Below, in pieces: positions 17,245-25,508 of a DNA stretch of 64,000 nt. A model generated the notes under the pieces. The model searched no databases, was not told the DNA's origin, and saw only the letters and a list, made by a program, of their open reading frames with translations. Positions within the stretch are counted from its first letter, which is position 1; every line of letters starts with the position of its first letter. Origin of the DNA: Chitinispirillum alkaliphilum. Its GTDB lineage: Bacteria > Fibrobacterota > Chitinivibrionia > Chitinivibrionales > Chitinispirillaceae. The stretch lies in the NCBI GenBank assembly GCA_001045525.1, contig LDWW01000013.1:1-64000 (forward strand). Direction: 5' to 3'. Position numbers and translations under genes: made by a program.

Positions 17245-18396
17245 TCAGGAAGCGGCTTCTTTGATCAGCTGAAGTGCAATCTCATTGCGCTGAATTTGGT
17301 TTGTACCCTCATAGATCTGGGTTATTTTGGCATCTCTCATTCTCTTCTCCATTGGATACTCTCTCATGTAGCCGTACCCGCCCATGACCTGAAGAGCATC
17401 AACGGTAACCTTCATGGAAACATCTGAGCAGAAAAGTTTTGACATAGCAGATTCTTTTGCGAACTTCTTCTCTCCGGCATCGATTGTGCGTGCTGTTGCA
17501 TAAAGAAGCGCACGGGCAGCTTCAATCTCTGTGGCCATATCAGCGAGCATATGCTGCACAGCCTGGAATGATGAGATGGACTCCCCAAACTGCACCCTTT
17601 CACGTGAATACTTAACAGCATCATCCAAAGCACCTGCAGCGATTCCCAAGGCCTGTGAACCTACACCGGGACGAGAGTAATTAAGGGTGTTGATCGCCAC
17701 AACAGAACCCAAACCTTCTCTTCCCAGAAGATTTTCTTTTGGAATTCTGCAGTCCTGAAAGATAAGCTCAGTAGTGCTTGATGCCCTTATACCCATTTTG
17801 TCTTCATGCTTCCCGAAGGTAAAACCCGGAGTGTCCTTTTCCACGATGAAAGCCGAGATTCCACGTGCTCCCTTTGCGGGGTTTGTTTTTGCAAAAACCA
17901 CATAAACCTGAGCGTTCTCACCATTGGTGATCCACTGTTTTGTTCCGTTGATTACATAGCTGTCACCATCGAGAACTGCAGTTGAACGCATTCCAAGAGC
18001 ATCAGATCCTGCATTAGCCTCGGTAAGTCCGAATGCAGCGATAGTTTTTCCTTCTGCAATGCCGGGCAGATATTTCTGTTTTTGCTCCTCATTACCGTGC
18101 AGGAGGATAGGGAATGTACCCAGTGCAGTCGCAGCCATGGCAAGTGAGATACCACCGTCGATTTTTGAGAGCTCCTCAACCGCAAGACAGAGTTCAAACA
18201 CACCGCCCCCAAAGCCACCATATTGCTCAGGAATGTAAAGCCCGCACATGTCGGCTTCAGAAAGAGCCTCAACGATATCCCAGGGGAAAATGCCCTCATG
18301 GTCGTACTTCTCTCTTACGGGCAGAATTTTTTTCTGGGCTATCTCTCTGGCGGTTTCAACAATCATCTGCTGTTCTTCACTGAGAAAATAATTCAT
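17245..18396 (-). CDS. Acyl-CoA dehydrogenase
   Basis: This is a 383-residue FAD enzyme that introduces a trans-2,3 double bond into acyl-CoA; the short-chain (butyryl-CoA) type is likely. Visible motifs are GLTEANAGSDALGM (FAD/substrate loop), KQWITNGENA, and YEGTNQIQRNEIA with the catalytic Glu. ATG with AAGGAG upstream; it overlaps the end of rnc by 20 bp, so it ends the fatty-acid operon. No etfAB or thiolase is adjacent, so whether it serves degradation or reduction cannot be told. Confidence 0.93.
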   Translation of the reverse strand: MNYFLSEEQQMIVETAREIAQKKILPVREKYDHEGIFPWDIVEALSEADMCGLYIPEQYGGFGGGVFELCLAVEELSKIDGGISLAMAATALGTFPILLHGNEEQKQKYLPGIAEGKTIAAFGLTEANAGSDALGMRSTAVLDGDSYVINGTKQWITNGENAQVYVVFAKTNPAKGARGISAFIVEKDTPGFTFGKHEDKMGIRASSTTELIFQDCRIPKENLLGREGLGSVVAINTLNYSRPGVGSQALGIAAGALDDAVKYSRERVQFGESISSFQAVQHMLADMATEIEAARALLYATARTIDAGEKKFAKESAMSKLFCSDVSMKVTVDALQVMGGYGYMREYPMEKRMRDAKITQIYEGTNQIQRNEIALQLIKEAAS

Positions 18397-19183
18397 TCTT
18401 TCCTTCTCCTTTTGTACGGGAAATAATCATTTCTTTATTGTAATTAATGATTGCGTTCTGAGCAGCATTCTGCTGGGCGTCCTTTTTATTTTTACCTGTA
18501 CCCTCACCCATAGGTATATCTGCAATATCTATACGGATTTTAAACTCTTTGGCGTGATCGGGACCGCTGGATTCGACTGTTGTGTATTTTGGTATTCCAA
18601 AGCCATCCTTTTGAGCCATTTCAAGAATTTTGCTTTTGTAGTTAATGTTGCTTTCGTCTCTTAAGAATTCGCCGATTCTCTGGAAGAGAAATTTGCTGAG
18701 CAGCTCTTTTGCGGCTTCCAGACCTCCATCCAGATACACCGCCCCTACAAGGGCCTCGAATGCATTGGAGAGAATGGAAGCCCTGGCTCGTCCACCCGAT
18801 TTTTCCTCCGACGAGCTAAGGATCATAAATGGACCCATATTAACCGACAATGCCACCTCCCCAAGGATCTTGCGGCTGACTATAAGCGACTTGATCTTTG
18901 AGAGTTGCCCTTCGCTTTTCTCCGGATGAAGGAAAAAAAGATGCTCCGTGACAAGGCAATTAAGGACTGCATCGCCCAGAAACTCAAGCCTCTCGTTTGA
19001 GAGAAGCCCTTTTTTGTCATCTGGCGAAATTGCGGATTTATGTGTGAGTGCCTGGGTTAAAAGCGCATCAGTGTGAAACCTGTACCCGATTGTTTGCTGC
19101 AATTTAACAGCAGAGCCGATATCCTCGGCTCTGCCTTTTCTCAAGCCTCTGAAAAAATCAGTTAGTGCCCTCAGTGGATTCAT
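18377..19183 (-). CDS. rnc: Ribonuclease III
   Basis: This 268-residue endonuclease cleaves double-stranded RNA in rRNA and mRNA processing. The signature ERLEFLGDAVLNCLV and the second acidic site NAFEALVGAVYLDGG mark the catalytic domain (about 25-170), and the C-terminal ~70 residues form the double-stranded RNA-binding domain ending in KDAQQNAAQNAI. ATG at 19183 is preferred over an upstream codon inside fabF; it overlaps fabF by 26 bp. The acpP-fabF-rnc order is the common bacterial one. Confidence 0.95.
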   Translation of the reverse strand: MNPLRALTDFFRGLRKGRAEDIGSAVKLQQTIGYRFHTDALLTQALTHKSAISPDDKKGLLSNERLEFLGDAVLNCLVTEHLFFLHPEKSEGQLSKIKSLIVSRKILGEVALSVNMGPFMILSSSEEKSGGRARASILSNAFEALVGAVYLDGGLEAAKELLSKFLFQRIGEFLRDESNINYKSKILEMAQKDGFGIPKYTTVESSGPDHAKEFKIRIDIADIPMGEGTGKNKKDAQQNAAQNAIINYNKEMIISRTKGEGKNELFSQ

Positions 19184-20414
19184 ACTTACCGATAAGGAGT
19201 GAAGCGTTGTGTCCTCCAAAGCCAAAAGAGTTGCTCATTGCGTACTTTACCTCTCTTTTTACAGCCTCGTTTGGAGTATAGTTAAGATCACATTCGGGAT
19301 CCGGATCATCATAGTTAATTGTAGGCGGAATCATGCTGTCTCTTATAGCCAGAACAGATGCAGCAAACTCTATCCCTCCCGAAGCCCCGAGCAGATGCCC
19401 GGTCATCGATTTTGTTGAACTGATATTGAGCTTGTCTGCGGATTCTCCGAAAACTTTTTTAATAGCAATGGACTCGTATTTGTCGTTAAGAGGTGTTGAT
19501 GTCCCGTGAGCATTGATGTAGTCGATCTGTGAAGGATTTACACCAGCGCTCTGAATAGCCATTCTCATTGCCCCCTGTGCCCCATAGCCCTCGGGAGCAG
19601 GATGAGAGAGATGGTATGCATCTCCGGTAGCTCCGTACCCAAGCACTTCGGCATAAATTTTTGCACCCCTTGCAAGCGCATGATCCAGGGATTCAAGAAT
19701 AATTATCCCCGCACCTTCACCCATTACAAACCCTTCACGCTTAAGATCAAACGGACAGCTGGCTTTCTGAGGAGTGTCATTTCTGGTAGACATGGCTTTC
19801 ATTGAGCAGAATCCTGCAAAGGCAATAGGTGTAATTCCAGCCTCAGCACCTCCGGTTACTGCAACATCCATCATACCACATTTTATAGACATAAATGCGT
19901 CGCCTATAGAGTGCCCGGCAGAAGCACATGCACTCACAACCGCATAGTTAGGCCCTTTGAATCCGTAGGTCATGGAGACCCTGCCTGCGGGCATATCGGT
20001 AATCATCATGGGAACAAGAAACGGAGAGACTCTTCCGGGTCCACGCTTGAGAAGCTTGGTGTGTTCGGTTTCAAGAGTTTGAATTCCGCCGATTCCAGAT
20101 CCTATGATAACTCCGGCTCTGTTAAGATCCATGGAGTTTATATCCAGTTTGGAATCCTCTACCGCCATCTTTGCTGCTGCCAGTGAGAGAAGGATTACTC
20201 TGTCGGTGCGCTTTACTTCCTTAAGATCGACATACTGAGAGAAGTCAATATCCTTTACTTCACCGGCGATTTTACAGCTGTAGTCGGATGTGTCAAATAG
20301 ACTGACATAGTCGATACCAGATTTACCGCCACACAATGAACTCCAAAATGTCTCTGTATCATTACCTACCGGGCTTGTAACTCCAAGACCGGTAACAACC
20401 ACTCTTTTTGTCAT
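19158..20414 (-). CDS. fabF: 3-oxoacyl-[ACP] synthase II
   Basis: This 418-residue condensing enzyme extends acyl-ACP in fatty-acid synthesis and sets the ratio of unsaturated to saturated chains. The Cys-His-His triad is present: VSACASAGHS, NAHGTSTPLND and SMTGHLLGASG. MTKRVVVTGLG is the normal start; a GTG three codons upstream is possible because GAGGA lies just before it. A 13-bp hairpin separates it from acpP. Confidence 0.96.
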   Translation of the reverse strand: MTKRVVVTGLGVTSPVGNDTETFWSSLCGGKSGIDYVSLFDTSDYSCKIAGEVKDIDFSQYVDLKEVKRTDRVILLSLAAAKMAVEDSKLDINSMDLNRAGVIIGSGIGGIQTLETEHTKLLKRGPGRVSPFLVPMMITDMPAGRVSMTYGFKGPNYAVVSACASAGHSIGDAFMSIKCGMMDVAVTGGAEAGITPIAFAGFCSMKAMSTRNDTPQKASCPFDLKREGFVMGEGAGIIILESLDHALARGAKIYAEVLGYGATGDAYHLSHPAPEGYGAQGAMRMAIQSAGVNPSQIDYINAHGTSTPLNDKYESIAIKKVFGESADKLNISSTKSMTGHLLGASGGIEFAASVLAIRDSMIPPTINYDDPDPECDLNYTPNEAVKREVKYAMSNSFGFGGHNASLLIGKYESTEGTN

Positions 20415-20450
20415 AGAAAACACATTCCTCGATTAATCTGATTTTTCGAG

Positions 20451-20480
20451 GGTTCTTTTGCAGTTTTCTGCAAAAGAACC
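20451..20480. terminator. Hairpin between acpP and fabF
   Basis: GGTTCTTTTGCAG-TTTT-CTGCAAAAGAACC is a perfect 13-bp stem. No T-run follows on the minus strand, so it may be a partial terminator or a 3' stabiliser that raises acpP mRNA relative to fabF. Confidence 0.65.
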
Positions 20481-20509
20481 TGTTATATTAATACAAAGTA
20501 TGTTTAGTA

Positions 20510-20743
20510 TCAGACTTTGCTGCTGAGGTATTCTGTAGCATCCTTTACAGTGCGCATTTTTTCCGCATCTTCATCCGGAATTTCAACATCGAATGCGTCC
20601 TCAAAAGCCATGATGAGCTCAACCTGATCCAGTGAATCAGCTCCAAGATCATCCACAAATGAAGCCTGTGGGTTGATTTTGTCTTCACTTACACCAAGCT
20701 TTTCGGCAATAATCTCTTTGATTTTTGATTCCATCTCGCTCAC
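20510..20743 (-). CDS. acpP: Acyl carrier protein
   Basis: This 77-residue acidic four-helix protein carries growing acyl chains on a phosphopantetheine attached to Ser37 ([12 protein letters not shown]). It starts with GTG, six bases after AGGAG; an in-frame ATG three codons later is the alternative. It sits between fabG and fabF as usual. Confidence 0.97.
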   Translation of the reverse strand: MSEMESKIKEIIAEKLGVSEDKINPQASFVDDLGADSLDQVELIMAFEDAFDVEIPDEDAEKMRTVKDATEYLSSKV

Positions 20744-20806
20744 AAACTGCTCCTTTCAAAAGTGACATTGGTCAAACACGATTATAATAAAATGATAAAA
20801 AACACC

Positions 20807-21550
20807 CTACATGACAAGTCCACCATCAACTGTAAGAACCTGCCCTGTTATATAATCCGAAAGTGAAGAACTGAGAAACAGCACTGCATTGGAGACATCC
20901 AGCGCAGATCCAAGCTTCTTCATAGGAATAGCTGAAGTTAATTTTTCCCTGTCTGCATCACTTAATTTGTCTGTCATTGCGGTTTTAATAAATCCGGGAG
21001 CAATGGCGTTGACATTTACACCGCGGGCTCCAAACTCTTTTGCCAGTGTCTTGGTCAGACCAATCATACCAGCCTTTGAAGCTGAATAGTTTGCCTGACC
21101 CGCATTACCCATCAACCCAACCACTGAAGCGATATTTATTATCTTGCCACTTCTTGCCTTCATCATCGGGCGCACTGCTTCACGGCAGCAAAGGAATGCA
21201 CTTTTCAGATTGATATCGATAACCGCATCCCAGTCACTCTCTTTCATTTTTAAGATGAGTGTGTCTCTTGTGATACCGGCATTGTTTACCAGTATATCCA
21301 GTGAAGAAAACTCCCCTGTCACACTGTCAAACATGTTTTTTACATCCTCAGCCTTTGACACATCTGCTGAAACCGCTATAGACTGACGACCCAAAGCCTT
21401 AATCTCCTCAGCGGTGCTCTTTGCGGTCTCCTGATCAATATCACTTACCGCCACATCACAGCCAGCCTGAGCAAGCCGCAATGCAATCTCACGGCCTATC
21501 CCGCGACCGGATCCGGTTACAAGCGCTTTTTTCGAAGAAAGATCAATCAC
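20807..21550 (-). CDS. fabG: 3-oxoacyl-[ACP] reductase
   Basis: This 247-residue short-chain dehydrogenase reduces 3-oxoacyl-ACP with NADPH. It shows TGSGRGIGREIA (cofactor loop), NNAGITRD, Ser of NIASVVG, and YSASKAGMIGLTK with the catalytic Tyr and Lys; the end YITGQVLTVDGGLVM is typical. GTG start with AAGGAG upstream. Between fabD and acpP. Confidence 0.97.
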   Translation of the reverse strand: MIDLSSKKALVTGSGRGIGREIALRLAQAGCDVAVSDIDQETAKSTAEEIKALGRQSIAVSADVSKAEDVKNMFDSVTGEFSSLDILVNNAGITRDTLILKMKESDWDAVIDINLKSAFLCCREAVRPMMKARSGKIINIASVVGLMGNAGQANYSASKAGMIGLTKTLAKEFGARGVNVNAIAPGFIKTAMTDKLSDADREKLTSAIPMKKLGSALDVSNAVLFLSSSLSDYITGQVLTVDGGLVM

Positions 21551-21571
21551 TTTTACACTCCTTAAACTTTT

Positions 21572-22489
21572 TTATGTTAGCAGAGAATATATGTTTTCAA
21601 CACTCCCGCAGGGAACAACATTTATCGCAGGCTTGCATTTCCTGCCCAATCCCTTTAGAACAATTCCCGGCCCGACTTCCAGAACAGATTCTGTTTCAAG
21701 CGAGGAGAGAGTGTGCATAGATTCAACCCATCTTACGGGTGAAACAAGCTGTTTAACCAAAAGTCCCTTGAGGGCCTGAGCATCGGTTTCAGTTTTAGCC
21801 CTTACATTGGTAATAACAGGACATCTGGCATCCGAGAACTTTACGGGTTCAAGTACTTTCTCAAAAGCCTCGGCAGCACTTTTCATTAAGGGAGAGTGAA
21901 ACGCACCACTGACAGGCAGAAGTATCGCACGCTTTGCGCCCGCTTCCTTAAGTTTTCCGCACGCCTCCTTTACCGCTTCAACTTCGCCGGAAATCACTGT
22001 CTGGTCTGGTGAATTCTCATTTGCTGTCACCACAACACCGACCTGAACGCCAGACAAAACCTCCTTTATCTTCTCCTTCTCCAACCCAATAACTGCAGCC
22101 ATCGCACCCGGTGTCTCCTTTCCCACACCGGACATGATCTCCCCTCTTTTGGCCACAAGCTTAAGCCCATCCTCAAACGTGATAACACCTGCAGCATACA
22201 GCGCACTGTACTCCCCAAGTGAATGGCCGGCTACAAAATCGGGCCTGATTCCTTTTTGTGTCAGTATATCGGTTATTGCGCTTTCAATGGTAAACAGTGC
22301 AGGCTGAGTGTTTTGGGTTGCGGTAAGTTGCTCTGCAGGACCATCAAGGATAATCGAAGAAAGATTTCTCCCCAAAATTGAATCTGCCTGCCCGAAACGT
22401 TCTTTTGCACTTTCAAACGAATCGCACAAATCACTGCCCATTCCCACTGACTGGGATCCCTGACCGGGGAAAAGAAAAGTGGTCTTCAT
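21572..22489 (-). CDS. fabD: Malonyl-CoA-ACP transacylase
   Basis: This 305-residue enzyme moves malonyl from CoA to ACP. Motifs are FLFPGQGSQSVGMG at the N-terminus, the nucleophile elbow GHSLGEYSALYAAG, and the catalytic His in SGAFHSPLM. ATG at 22489 has AAGGAG upstream, about 20 bp after the fabH stop codon. Confidence 0.96.
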   Translation of the reverse strand: MKTTFLFPGQGSQSVGMGSDLCDSFESAKERFGQADSILGRNLSSIILDGPAEQLTATQNTQPALFTIESAITDILTQKGIRPDFVAGHSLGEYSALYAAGVITFEDGLKLVAKRGEIMSGVGKETPGAMAAVIGLEKEKIKEVLSGVQVGVVVTANENSPDQTVISGEVEAVKEACGKLKEAGAKRAILLPVSGAFHSPLMKSAAEAFEKVLEPVKFSDARCPVITNVRAKTETDAQALKGLLVKQLVSPVRWVESMHTLSSLETESVLEVGPGIVLKGLGRKCKPAINVVPCGSVENIYSLLT

Positions 22490-22509
22490 ATCAGCAGAAC
22501 TCCTTTTTT

Positions 22510-23475
22510 TCAAAAGATTACAAGGGAACTTCCAACCGTAAGCCCACCCCCTATACAGGTGAAGAGCACTTTGGTCCCCTCTTTTATTCTCCCTTCATCC
22601 CATGCCTGATTCAGTGCAAGAGGTATGGAGGCAGAAGAGGTGTTTCCATATCTATCCATATTGGTAATTATCTTTTCCATGGGAAATTTCAGCTGGGAAG
22701 AGAGGGCCTTTATTATTCTGATGTTTGCCTGATGAGGTATAATCAGATCGATCTGATCGAGAGAGATATCAGCTTCGGTTAAAATTCTCTGAGCCGAGTC
22801 GGACATCAGTCTCACCGCATGCTTGAACACTTCATTGCCGTTCATGCTCATGCACCTGTCCTCACCCCAGGCCGGGAGCTTAAGGATATCTCCATGTGAT
22901 CCGTCACTTGCAATATAGCTTGAAAGTATCCCTCTGGAACTGTCCTCCTGAGCAGATATAACAACAGCACCAGCACCATCCCCAAAAAGGATGCAGGTGT
23001 TTCTGTCATTCCAGTCCAGAGTTTTGGATATAACCTCAGTTCCGATAACAAGCATGTTTTTTGCCTGCCCGCCCCGTATCATGTTGTTTGCTACAGTCAT
23101 AGCATAGATAAAACCAGCACAGGCAGCACTCACATCAAACCCAAAAGCCTGCTCTATCCCCAAGGCAGCCTGGATTTTGCATGCAGTTGACGGGAAGAAA
23201 TAATCGGGGGTGAAAGTTGCGCACACGATGCCGTCGATATCTGAAGGGCTCATTCCCGCTCTCTTCAATGCACTCTGTGCCGCTTTGGCACCAAGCTCTG
23301 CAGCGGAAGTTGGATTGTTCTTTGGAACAATATGCCTTTGCTTTATGCCGGTACGGGTTGTGATCCACTCATCGGATGTATCCAGGAAACTTTCTATATC
23401 TTTGTTTGTGAGGATCTGCTCAGGTACGCAGCAACCCACAGATTTAACATGAACACCAGTTTTTGCTATACTCAC
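22510..23475 (-). CDS. fabH: 3-oxoacyl-[ACP] synthase III
   Basis: This 321-residue enzyme starts fatty-acid synthesis by condensing acetyl-CoA (or a branched primer) with malonyl-ACP. The Cys-His-Asn triad is seen in SAACAGFIYAM, IIPHQANIRII and YGNTSSASIP. GTG start, preceded by AGAGG. It lies directly after plsX. Confidence 0.96.
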   Translation of the reverse strand: MSIAKTGVHVKSVGCCVPEQILTNKDIESFLDTSDEWITTRTGIKQRHIVPKNNPTSAAELGAKAAQSALKRAGMSPSDIDGIVCATFTPDYFFPSTACKIQAALGIEQAFGFDVSAACAGFIYAMTVANNMIRGGQAKNMLVIGTEVISKTLDWNDRNTCILFGDGAGAVVISAQEDSSRGILSSYIASDGSHGDILKLPAWGEDRCMSMNGNEVFKHAVRLMSDSAQRILTEADISLDQIDLIIPHQANIRIIKALSSQLKFPMEKIITNMDRYGNTSSASIPLALNQAWDEGRIKEGTKVLFTCIGGGLTVGSSLVIF

Positions 23476-23513
23476 TGTACCTCTCTTTCAGTCCTGCGCC
23501 CGCTTGTTTCACC

Positions 23514-24476
23514 CTAATGAGCATTGTCACTTTCCACAGTTTTCAAGGCAGTAAGGACTGCGTTTCTGAATGCTTGACTTGAAGATCCCCCGTGTGCCTT
23601 TAGAACAGTTCCTTTTATACCGAGAAACGGAACTGCACCGTAATTCTCAGGGTTCAAAGCTTCCATTTTCCTGACCAGTTTTCCAAGCAATTCAGGATCT
23701 TGCTTTAAAACGGAAGCTGTTAGTGAATAGAAACTTTCACTTGCCTTTAAAAGAACATTTCCGGAAAACCCATCACATACCACCACATCTGCATCACCCG
23801 ACAACACACGATTCCCCTCGATATACCCCTCGTAATTAACACTTCTGTGTTGAAGCAGAATCTTTGCGGCATCCTGAATACAGACGGGCCCCTTTGAAGA
23901 TTCTTTTCCGATATTCAGAAGAGAAACCGCGGGAGCTTTCAGATCGAACAACCTTTTCATATAAGAGCTTCCCATCGAGGCAAATGAGACCAGATGTTCT
24001 GCACGGCAATTCAGATTAGCCCCGACATCAAGCAGAAGAACCGGTTTTTTCCCCGCAGTAGGAATAAGTGCAGCGAGTGCAGGCCGCTTTACATTTTCGC
24101 TGCGCCCCAACAGAAACTGTGCTGCACCAATCAATATTCCACTGTCCCCTGCACTGACAGATGCATCAACCACACGCTCTTTCTGCAAGGTGATGCACCT
24201 TATTATCGAAGAATTGCTGTGCGTCCTCCACACCCTGGAGCGGTTTTCCAGAGAAGAGATTTTTTCTGTACAGTGTTCAACGATATATTTGGAACGATCA
24301 AAAGAGAATTCCCCTTCAAGTTCATCGAGCACACGGCAGATCTCTCCGGAATCACCACATAAATGAGCGATAAAGGGATAAGCAGCACAACATTGTGCTT
24401 CTATAACACCTCTGATTATCACCTTCGCACCGAAATCCCCACTTTGCGCATCAATGGAAATTCTTCTTGTGCTCAT
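23514..24476 (-). CDS. plsX: Phosphate acyltransferase PlsX
   Basis: This 320-residue enzyme makes acyl-phosphate from acyl-ACP for phosphatidic acid synthesis. It has the family start ISIDAQSGDFGAKVIIRG (Asp-Ala and Gly-Asp-Phe-Gly where most have AMGGD), SAGDSGILIGAA, LLDVGANLNCRAEHLV and VVCDGFSGNVLLKASE. The N-terminal MGGD motif is changed to QSGD, a mild oddity. It is preceded by rpmF and followed by fabH. Confidence 0.92.
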   Translation of the reverse strand: MSTRRISIDAQSGDFGAKVIIRGVIEAQCCAAYPFIAHLCGDSGEICRVLDELEGEFSFDRSKYIVEHCTEKISSLENRSRVWRTHSNSSIIRCITLQKERVVDASVSAGDSGILIGAAQFLLGRSENVKRPALAALIPTAGKKPVLLLDVGANLNCRAEHLVSFASMGSSYMKRLFDLKAPAVSLLNIGKESSKGPVCIQDAAKILLQHRSVNYEGYIEGNRVLSGDADVVVCDGFSGNVLLKASESFYSLTASVLKQDPELLGKLVRKMEALNPENYGAVPFLGIKGTVLKAHGGSSSQAFRNAVLTALKTVESDNAH

Positions 24477-24557
24477 TTATGCATTCCAGCCAAATCCATA
24501 ACCCGGGAAGATCCTGTTAAGTTCTCTGAAGATGAAATGTGTAATTTTCCGTCAAAT

Positions 24558-24737
24558 CTACTCTTCTGACTCCTGCACTTCCATCCCTGCATAGTGACCG
24601 CAACTGCCGCAAACACGGTGGGCAACTTTTGGCTGCTTGCAGTGTGAGCACAGCACGGGTTTTACTGGTTTGATTGCCAGATGACTGCGACGCTTATCCC
24701 TGCGAGCGCTTGTTACTCTCTTTTTAGGTATTGCCAC
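24558..24737 (-). CDS. rpmF: Ribosomal protein bL32
   Basis: This 59-residue protein belongs to the large ribosomal subunit. It starts with GTG five bases after AAGGAGG and reads VAIPKKRVTSARRDKRRSH at the N-terminus, with a zinc-ribbon pair CSHCKQ ... CGSCGH and a short acidic end (MEVQESEE). The yceD-rpmF-plsX order is widespread in bacteria. Confidence 0.95.
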   Translation of the reverse strand: MAIPKKRVTSARRDKRRSHLAIKPVKPVLCSHCKQPKVAHRVCGSCGHYAGMEVQESEE

Positions 24738-24814
24738 GATTCCTCCTTTTTGACTTCAACCCTCCAAGCAAACCCTTTCAGTCAGATGAACTGATGCTCG
24801 GGCATGACTCAGAT

Positions 24815-25318
24815 TTAATTTTTATGCTTTAATTTCCTCAGTGCTTCCCAGCGTGGATCAATATTTTCCTGATCCGCTGAGTTTACCTCAGTTTTTTTCA
24901 CTTTAACCTCAACACCCTTGCAGTCCTGCCTGCAAAGAGGCTTGATAGGCACAGCAATCATCAACTCATCATAGATTGCCGGACTTATGTCGAGCAGATC
25001 TTCATTCACGTTGTAGTAAAAATCCACACCCTCATCATCAACTGCCACGCCATGTTTTCCGGTGCTTTCCCTGATAATAAGCCTCATCTGGGCCTCAACG
25101 GAGTGATCATACCGATTGAGACATCTTGCACACTCAAGACTCAAAACAGCCTCAGCAACAAAACTCACCACCAAAACAGAACCGTTTCTATCTATATACC
25201 CCCTGCATTTTACCGCCCGGGAGAGTGGCGGAAGATCCTCTTTAACCGACTCGAGCATCGTGCTCTGATTCAGCTCTGAATGCCCCTGCGGTATTGTCCT
25301 TATATCAATATCCATCAT
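24815..25318 (-). CDS. yceD: DUF177/YceD family protein
   Basis: This is a 167-residue protein of the YceD family, linked in other bacteria and plants to 23S rRNA accumulation. The Cys pair in LECARCLNRY and the later PLCRQDCKG are typical of the bacterial type, as is the DPRWEALRKLK C-terminus. ATG at 25318 is chosen although its ribosome site is weak; the longer open frame begins with TTG. It heads the lipid operon, just downstream of a CCGGCAA dyad. Confidence 0.85.
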   Translation of the reverse strand: MMDIDIRTIPQGHSELNQSTMLESVKEDLPPLSRAVKCRGYIDRNGSVLVVSFVAEAVLSLECARCLNRYDHSVEAQMRLIIRESTGKHGVAVDDEGVDFYYNVNEDLLDISPAIYDELMIAVPIKPLCRQDCKGVEVKVKKTEVNSADQENIDPRWEALRKLKHKN

Positions 25319-25334
25319 TTTTCCATATCGGCAG

Positions 25335-25354
25335 CCGGCAAAACAGATTGCCGG
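25335..25354. promoter_or_regulatory. CCGGCAA dyad upstream of yceD operon
   Basis: CCGGCAA-AACAGA-TTGCCGG lies 17-36 bp before the yceD start. Seven-base perfect arms at the head of the fatty-acid operon suggest an operator or leader hairpin; it does not match the FapR or FadR consensus as I know them. Confidence 0.35.
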
Positions 25355-25508
25355 ATACAACTATTGAAAGTTATAGAAAATAATTCTGCAATCAATCATA
25401 AACAAGCATACTCTTTATCGATCAGTAAAATAGGTTGTTTTCCAACACCCTCTATACGCTCTGCCTCATGACGATATTGACCTTAAAAACCCTCTTTCAT
25501 GCCTGTTT

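Noticed and set aside
25335-25354. Dyad before yceD read as a sigma-54 promoter
   Set aside because: The GG to GC spacing is one base too long, so it was kept only as a dyad.
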